This document shows positions 58,560 to 64,000 of a DNA stretch of 64,000 nucleotides, piece after piece (within the stretch, counting starts at the first letter, position 1; every line of letters begins with the position of its first letter). The position numbers and the translations under genes are program-made. The stretch is from Macrophomina tecta (taxonomy: Eukaryota > Ascomycota > Dothideomycetes > Botryosphaeriales > Botryosphaeriaceae). Where the stretch lies: contig JAKSGN010000036.1 of assembly GCA_024180945.1 (NCBI GenBank), positions 1,116,001 to 1,180,000 on the forward strand, written 5' to 3'. Under the pieces are notes generated by a model that searched no databases, was not told the DNA's origin, and saw only the letters and a list, made by a program, of their open reading frames with translations.

Positions 58560-59987
58560 CTAACGAGGCAGTAATCCTCTGTGCCCAGCCTCACCCATCA
58601 CCATTTCTGCCTCCCCATGGACCTCAAGCCTGGGGAAACACCAATCCACAATCTTCCTCGCCGCCCTTATACACCTCCTCTCAATGGTCAACTCAAACAG
58701 CCCCGCCACCATCCACGCCATTGCCCCTGTCGTACCCGCCCCAATTATGAAGCCCAGGGCCCATTTGTAGCATCGCCCTCCAAAAAACCCATCACTATCT
58801 GCCACATCCTCAAGAATCTCTATCGTAGAAGCGCCCTCGCCTATGTACCCCAATGTTTTCCACACCACAGGCGTGACGCTATAGTTCACAATATGCAGCA
58901 ACGGCCCATGCACCACATACAGCGCATAACTCCTGCGCCCCGCCTCGCGCGCGAAATCCGTAACAAATGGGCGCTGTAGCGCCGGCGAGGAGGCGAGCGC
59001 TGCAAGGAGCAGGACGGCACCCGCGCCATGAACGAAGCGCTTCGGGTCCGAGATGGTCGGGGGCACGAAGTAGGCACGAATCCATGCGTAGCCGGGGGTG
59101 TGGCTGATGCGGAGGTTGGGGGCGGAGAGGAGGAAGAGCGCGGAGAGGAGCAGGACGTACGGTAGGAGGGCGCGGAGGCGTGAGGGCGGGAGGGCAAGCG
59201 GCGTGCCGCCGCCACGATCGGGGAGAAGGGTCATGTCGATATCGGCGAGGAGGGCGCCAGAGAGGAAGAGCATGCACTCCCAGCGGTCACAGAGACAGGA
59301 TAATATGATTGCGGCAAGGGTGAGAGACGTGCGGATGGTGGTGCGGCAGCGTGAGAGGGCGAGGAGAACGAGGCTGACGACCAGTGTGGAGCGCATCTCG
59401 AAGGGGAGGTACCAGAGGTGCGGGTCGTAGGGGTTGTAGTACGGCAGAACGTATCCTCTGTTGTAATAGGTGAAGATGTTGGTGAGTCCGAAGGTTGCGT
59501 AGATCCACCGGGCGATTTCAGAGGGCCAGGTTCTCTCCGGGAGTGGATGTATGTCCGGATAGTTGTATAAGCCCGATATGGTGATGAAGCGGCGAGGGAA
59601 CTCCCAGAGGCCGAATTGAAGACTCAACATTGAGGCAAAGGTTACAATGATTGCGGGAGTGTACAGGCGTATAGACTTTCAAATTATTGAGCCTGCTAAA
59701 GAAAGATGCAAGCCCTCGCGGCCGTCAGCCCGGATCCTGCGGAGGGGCTTTAGAGCCATGACATAGCCGCCAATGACGAAGAAAACGGGTACCATTGCAT
59801 GGCCGGCATGGATGAGGCGAGCAAGCGGCAGTTGTAAAAAATGGTAGTTCTTTGGGCCGTCACCGTAACCATACTCAACAAAAGCGCAATATGCCCACAA
59901 GGTATGAAATGAAAAGACAACGAGAGAAGCGATGCCACGAAGACCATCCAGATATGCCGTCAGGTGAGAAGGGCGGTTCTCGGGCAT
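58560..59987 (-). pseudogene. acyltransferase family 3 membrane protein interrupted by an in-frame TGA
   Basis: Starting at 59987, MPENRPSHLTAYLDGLRGIA carries the family 3 signature DGLRGIA; VPVFFVIGGYVMALKPLRRI follows. At 59681-59679 a TGA interrupts the frame between LAGSII and KSIRLYTPAIIVTF, a conserved region where homologs carry an Arg or other residue, and the frame then continues unbroken to 58560 with many membrane segments (476 codons in all). No intron with GT-AG ends removes the stop without deleting conserved sequence. Family members transfer acyl groups to membrane or secreted substrates. It may be a young null allele, a CGA-to-TGA change, or a sequencing error. Confidence 0.7.
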
Positions 59988-61090
59988 GGCTCTGTTGATG
60001 CTTGTGACGGAGACCTTGTGCGAAATTGAGAAATGGCCTTGTCAACGCCTTCGGAGAAATTTCGTACACCGGCTGTTCAGGAGCAATTCGGCGTTAGTAA
60101 TGGGCGATGCTGTCTGCGAATGACTTCAGGCCAGACTCAAGGCGCGCTCTGCACTGCGAATGTGATGGATTGTGAATTTTGTGGGCTGAAAACAAGCTGG
60201 ATCTGTAGGGGAGGTGGGCCGCGTCTCTGGGGGACATTTGGCCAGGTCAAATAACAGCGACATGACGACCGTCGCGTGTGAGATGCCATGGCATGTCACG
60301 GGTAGATGTGACCGGAGATGGAAATAGAAAGGGCTTCGAAAAAAGAGCGATGATGTGACTGACAAAGTGCCACCGCCGAGTGAGGCTATGGTGGTGGACT
60401 GCCGGTGGGTGGAACAGTCGACGGAGGACTGCAGAATGCGAAGTGGCTTGACACACACCCATCCATGTTCGGTCGCTTGCTTATCAGATACGAGCTTCCC
60501 TGCATAGCGACGCTTATATGCAGCTTAACACGAGGGAAAGGCAGTGTTACTGCTCCTCTGACCACAATACGGATGTAACCTGCGAAACTCATTGTTGTGG
60601 CCTTCACCACACGCCGCAGGGCCGACATGAAGTCCGACGAGCGCCCTTCGAACTCAGCGCACCCAAATCCACCGTATATGGGCAAACCGTTTTCTCGAGG
60701 TGTCCACGCATTTGCTGAAGCTTGCAGGCGAAGCCGGCCCAGCCAGGTCACGGCTGATCAAGAGAGGGAAATGTGCTGATTGCTCACTCAACCCCCTACG
60801 CAGTATGCTAAAATCTTCTCTACGGAACCATATCTTTTCGACCAGCAGAAGACGTTGCCGCAACATCTACGCTGTCAACCCAACTCCATCCAGAGCCGGT
60901 CAAGAGAACATTCCGACTCATCGAGAGAAAAACAACAAAAAATGTACGGGAGGAGGGAAGAAAATGCCATGTTTGTACCAAAACTCCAATGCGCACACCC
61001 CCTTCCCAATTAACCCAGGTTTCCATATCAATTTGGAGCCAAAATAGTTGCGAATGAAGCCTGAAACGCCTCTACCGATGCCCAGGGTCT
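59988..61090. other. intergenic, nothing recognised
   Basis: About 1.1 kb; short chance frames only. Confidence 0.4.
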
Positions 61091-62224
61091 CTAATGGCCA
61101 GCATGGCTGCCTGTCTCGCTGCCAAAATCGCTGCCGACATCAGTCCAGCTGCTGGGGGTGCGCGCACCAATGTCAGAGAAGCTGTCATCACTGAACCGAT
61201 CCTCTTCGAAGCCAGCTTCCGAGCCGAATGGGTTTGCATTCGCCTCCTCTTCTGCCACAGCTGCCGAGCTATTGTGCAAAGTCGAGAGGACGGCGATATC
61301 ATCAGCGCCCCGGCCAACCAAGGACGCGTCGGTCGAAAAGTTGTCCTCGGTGGGCGTTAGAGTGCCGGTGCTCTGAGCCACGTCATCGTCGCTCATGTCA
61401 GCGTCGTTGCCAGCATCTACAGCGGGTCCGGACATGGTGGAGTAGAAGGAGGCGGTAGCCTCTTCCGGCTCAGCGACCGGGATGAGCTGTTCCTGCGACT
61501 GCTGGAAGGGGGCGGAGAAAGGTTCTGACAGGTCGACGAGTTGGGGGACAGGCTCGGCTTCCAGGGTTGCCGTGCTCTCGCGAGACGGAGTGGTGAAATC
61601 ATGAGGCACGGGCGCTTCCTCATCATCGTCACCATCGACCGAGTTCTCTTCCGCACCGATCAGGTCCCGGTCGAAGAGGACCGACTCCTCATCGGCAAAG
61701 GGGTTCGCATAGGAGACGCCACTGGCAAAACCCCGAGCACCTGAACCACGATGTCTCAAGCCTTGTTTAGCGGAATCGTCAAGGGCGGTGGCGGCGGCCT
61801 TCTCGTCCAGCGTCGATTCCGGTGCTGACTCGCGGAGCATGCCATGTTCGTTGACCAAGTCGTCGAAGCTCTGTCCTCGACGACGACCATGTTTCTCGTC
61901 GTAGTCTTCTCCGATGCGGGCAAGCTCATCCAGATCCACAGCTACGCCTTCTTCCCGAGCTCGGCGTACGAGCTCGTTCCTGTTGCGTCGGATCATGTCC
62001 TCGCGGCGGCGTCTCTGCTCATCGGCTTCGCGCGCGTTCCGGTTGCGTTGAATGGGCGGGTTAATTTCATCGCCGAGGTTTTGGAGGGCGAGTGCGATTT
62101 TACGGCGTCTGGTATCGAGCCACTGCTGGACCTGGGGGTTCTGGTAGACGGCGATGCCGGCGGCTACGATGAGCGACGCGGCGATGATGGCGCCTGAGAA
62201 AGCGTTGTTAGACAAGTGCGGCAT
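61091..62224 (-). CDS. N-terminally membrane-anchored acidic protein, unknown function
   Basis: 377 residues from ATG 62224 (MPHLSNNAFSG); the same frame extends upstream as likely leader. Residues about 8-28 form one membrane segment (AFSGAIIAASLIVAAGIAVY). A basic helical region follows (about 38-90, ending in Arg-rich DEQRRRREDMIRRNRNELVR), then a long acidic, disordered tail with NPFADEE and NPFGSE-like NPF motifs and many Ser/Asp. Two NPF motifs could bind EH-domain proteins of endocytosis; that is inference. No family recognised. Confidence 0.75.
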   Translation of the reverse strand: MPHLSNNAFSGAIIAASLIVAAGIAVYQNPQVQQWLDTRRRKIALALQNLGDEINPPIQRNRNAREADEQRRRREDMIRRNRNELVRRAREEGVAVDLDELARIGEDYDEKHGRRRGQSFDDLVNEHGMLRESAPESTLDEKAAATALDDSAKQGLRHRGSGARGFASGVSYANPFADEESVLFDRDLIGAEENSVDGDDDEEAPVPHDFTTPSRESTATLEAEPVPQLVDLSEPFSAPFQQSQEQLIPVAEPEEATASFYSTMSGPAVDAGNDADMSDDDVAQSTGTLTPTEDNFSTDASLVGRGADDIAVLSTLHNSSAAVAEEEANANPFGSEAGFEEDRFSDDSFSDIGARTPSSWTDVGSDFGSETGSHAGH

Positions 62225-62811
62225 AATGGTAGGGTGGAGGAGAGGTAGCAGGAGACAGCTTCTGGACTGTACGAAAAGTAGAAGGGGACAGGCGGTGGAG
62301 CAGGCTTGCGCACAGAAAGTGTTGCCTGAGGGTGGCGGCGCTGATCTCACCTTTGGCCAGTGGAGCCGGCATCTCTGGCTGGCGGAGGATATAGGATGCG
62401 AACGACGAGGCTCTGGCGCAGTGACTTCCACAGAGAGGATAGAAGAGGCAGCTAAAGGGAAGAGTTCTGGTCAGAAGTCACGACGGCAGGCGAAGGCGCA
62501 GAGCTACCGTCACTGCTCCCGGGACGGGGAGGCAGCTTGGTTATCGGCGGCGCTCGAGCCCACTGCGCACCGCCACATGAGCCGCCCGCCCATTGCGGGG
62601 AACACCCGAACCTGCCTTGCCTTGCCGCTGCGCCTTGGCCCGCGCTAGCTCCGCCATGTTGAGGCTCCCGGCGAAACGCAGTCAGTCTACTGCAGAAGCC
62701 AATCATCTGATCGTGATGTACACTCATCCATTTTCGTGCTACACAGTAGATACCCGCGCCGGAGAGAGAAAAACAAAGCAAGAACCCCCCCACCCCCGAA
62801 TCCGTCATTAA
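62225..62811. other. intergenic, thiolase 3' flank
   Basis: Promoter and leader of the acidic protein gene and 3' flank of the thiolase gene. No gene seen. Confidence 0.4.
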
Positions 62812-64000
62812 TTACAATTGCTCGTTAACGAAGAGACCAGCCATGCCCATACCGGTTCCAATACACATGCTTGTCAGCAGGATCTTCTTCTTTTGCCGCC
62901 TGCACTCGCTCAGACCCGTCACAACCTGCCTTGTGCCGGTGCAGCCCAGCGGGTGGCCCAGTGCGATGGCTCCACCTCTGATGTTCAGCTTCTCGTGCGG
63001 GATTTTCAGTGTGTCCCTGCAGTAGACCCCCATCGAAGCGAAAGCCTCGTTGATCTCGACGACATCGACATCATCAAGCGTAATGTTCAACTTGTTCAGC
63101 AGCTTGGGAATGGCAACCGTAGGGCCAATGCCCATGATGCGCGGGGGGACACCCGCGACCGTCGCAGCCACGTACTTTCCGAGGATGGGCTGGCCGAGCT
63201 GCTCAGCCCTGGAGCGCTTCATCAGAATCACTGCCGCGGCACCGTCGGTAACCTGGCTAGAGTTGCCGGCGTGGCTGCGGTCGCCATGAGGCAGGAAAGC
63301 CGGCTTGATCTTCTGCAGAGTCTCAAAGGTGGTTCCGTAGCGGGGGCCCTCGTCCTTGGTAAGGGTCACACGCTTCTCCTCGCCTGTCTTGGGATCCTTG
63401 ACCGAGACGGTGATGGGAACAATCTCATCATCGAACCAGCCAGCCTTCTGCGCCTCCTCGGCCTTCCTGTAGGACTCGGCAGCGAAGCGATCCTGCTCCT
63501 CGCGGGAGATGTTGAAGTCCTTGCCAACGTTCTCCGAGGTCTGGCCCATGGGCTGCATGCAGTCGGTAGCCTCCTGATTCCTCAGGATCTCGTGCCAGAA
63601 GGGGCGCTCCAGCCGGTCACCGCCTGCAGTCATCGACTCAGCGCCCATAGCAACACCAATCTCGATCGAACCCGACGCAATCTGGTTGGCAATATCCTGA
63701 ATGGCCTTCAGACCGGAGCTGCAGAAGCGGTTGACGGACGAGCCGGAAGTGGTGTTGGGGAAGCCGGCCCCGAGCATGGCGGCACGGACGTAATAGGCGG
63801 CTTTGGCATCGCTGACCTGCGAGCCAGTGGGGTTAGCGGATGGATGGGGCATTGGGAACAGGTGTCATACGTGGCCCACGCAGATGTCCTCGACCAGAGC
63901 AGGGTCCAGGTTGGACTTTGCGATGACCTGCTCCAGCATCTTGAGCATGATGCCGTCTAGAGGCGTGTCCTTCAAGCCACCTTTCTTGCCCTTGCAGAGC
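62812..64000 (-). CDS. 3-ketoacyl-CoA thiolase (acetyl-CoA acyltransferase), 5' end outside window
   Basis: Two visible exons in transcript order, >64000-63871 and 63816-62812; the intron has donor GTATGA and branch CTAAC and joins DICVGH to VSDAKAAYYVR. The active-site Cys is in VNRFCSSGLKAIQ, the NEAF motif is in EINEAFASMG, the catalytic His in GGAIALGHPLGCTG and the second Cys in SMCIGTGMG. The enzyme releases acetyl-CoA from 3-ketoacyl-CoA in the last step of beta-oxidation. Peroxisomal POT1/FOX3-type thiolases carry an N-terminal PTS2, which is cut off here, so location cannot be confirmed. Confidence 0.93.

Noticed and set aside
62818..63960. 380-codon + frame opposite the thiolase
   Set aside because: Antisense shadow; the - strand has all thiolase motifs.

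Overview
The window looks like nuclear DNA of a filamentous ascomycete (Pezizomycotina, probably a Dothideomycete). Genes are dense and carry many short introns (about 40-60 bases) with GTANGT-type donors and CTRAY branch sites. The gene set fits: a GNA-3-type G-alpha, a Hog1 MAP kinase, Spo7, a fungal GT2 glycosyltransferase, GH45, GH53 and GH5 enzymes, and a very large CorA-like protein. The genus cannot be decided from the sequence alone.

Layout. 0-5 kb: an uncharacterised gene end, a Ser/Ala-rich GPI-type protein and a doubtful one-membrane-segment reading frame. 4.7-8.2 kb: a divergent pair, spo7-like (-) and an ABHD5/Cld1-type alpha/beta hydrolase (+), both tied by family to phosphatidic acid metabolism. 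8.5-10.6 kb: a seven-exon thiamine-diphosphate enzyme. 11.4-14.1 kb: two orphan genes, one with an in-frame TGA. 15.2-16.8 kb: a GT2 glycosyltransferase. 17.2-19.3 kb: a broken GH43-like/discoidin-domain gene holding a 467-base non-autonomous DNA transposon with long terminal inverted repeats and a 10-base target duplication. 22.4-27.9 kb: G-alpha (-) and Hog1 (+), divergent across 2.6 kb. 29-32.2 kb: a pirin and an intracellular GH5. 33.9-39.7 kb: SRP68 (-) divergent from a mitochondrial PPR protein (+). 40.3-46.3 kb: GH45 endoglucanase (-), sugar transporter (+), GH53 galactanase (+). 47.4-52.1 kb: the CorA-like protein. 52.8-54.6 kb: a Bsc6-type MFS protein with a 15-base micro-exon. 55.3-56.8 kb: a secreted flavin amine oxidase. 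58.6-60 kb: an acyltransferase-3 gene interrupted by an in-frame TGA. 61.1-62.2 kb: an acidic N-anchored protein. 62.8 kb to the edge: a 3-ketoacyl-CoA thiolase, cut by the window end.

How the genes fit together. The clearest functional group is plant-polysaccharide use (GH45, sugar porter, GH53, plus the dead GH43-like gene). Stress and nutrient signalling (G-alpha, Hog1) and lipid metabolism (Spo7, ABHD, thiolase) are also represented. No secondary-metabolite cluster, CRISPR array, rRNA or convincing tRNA was seen. The most novel signal is the transposon-split pseudogene; the orphan genes and the two in-frame TGAs come next.
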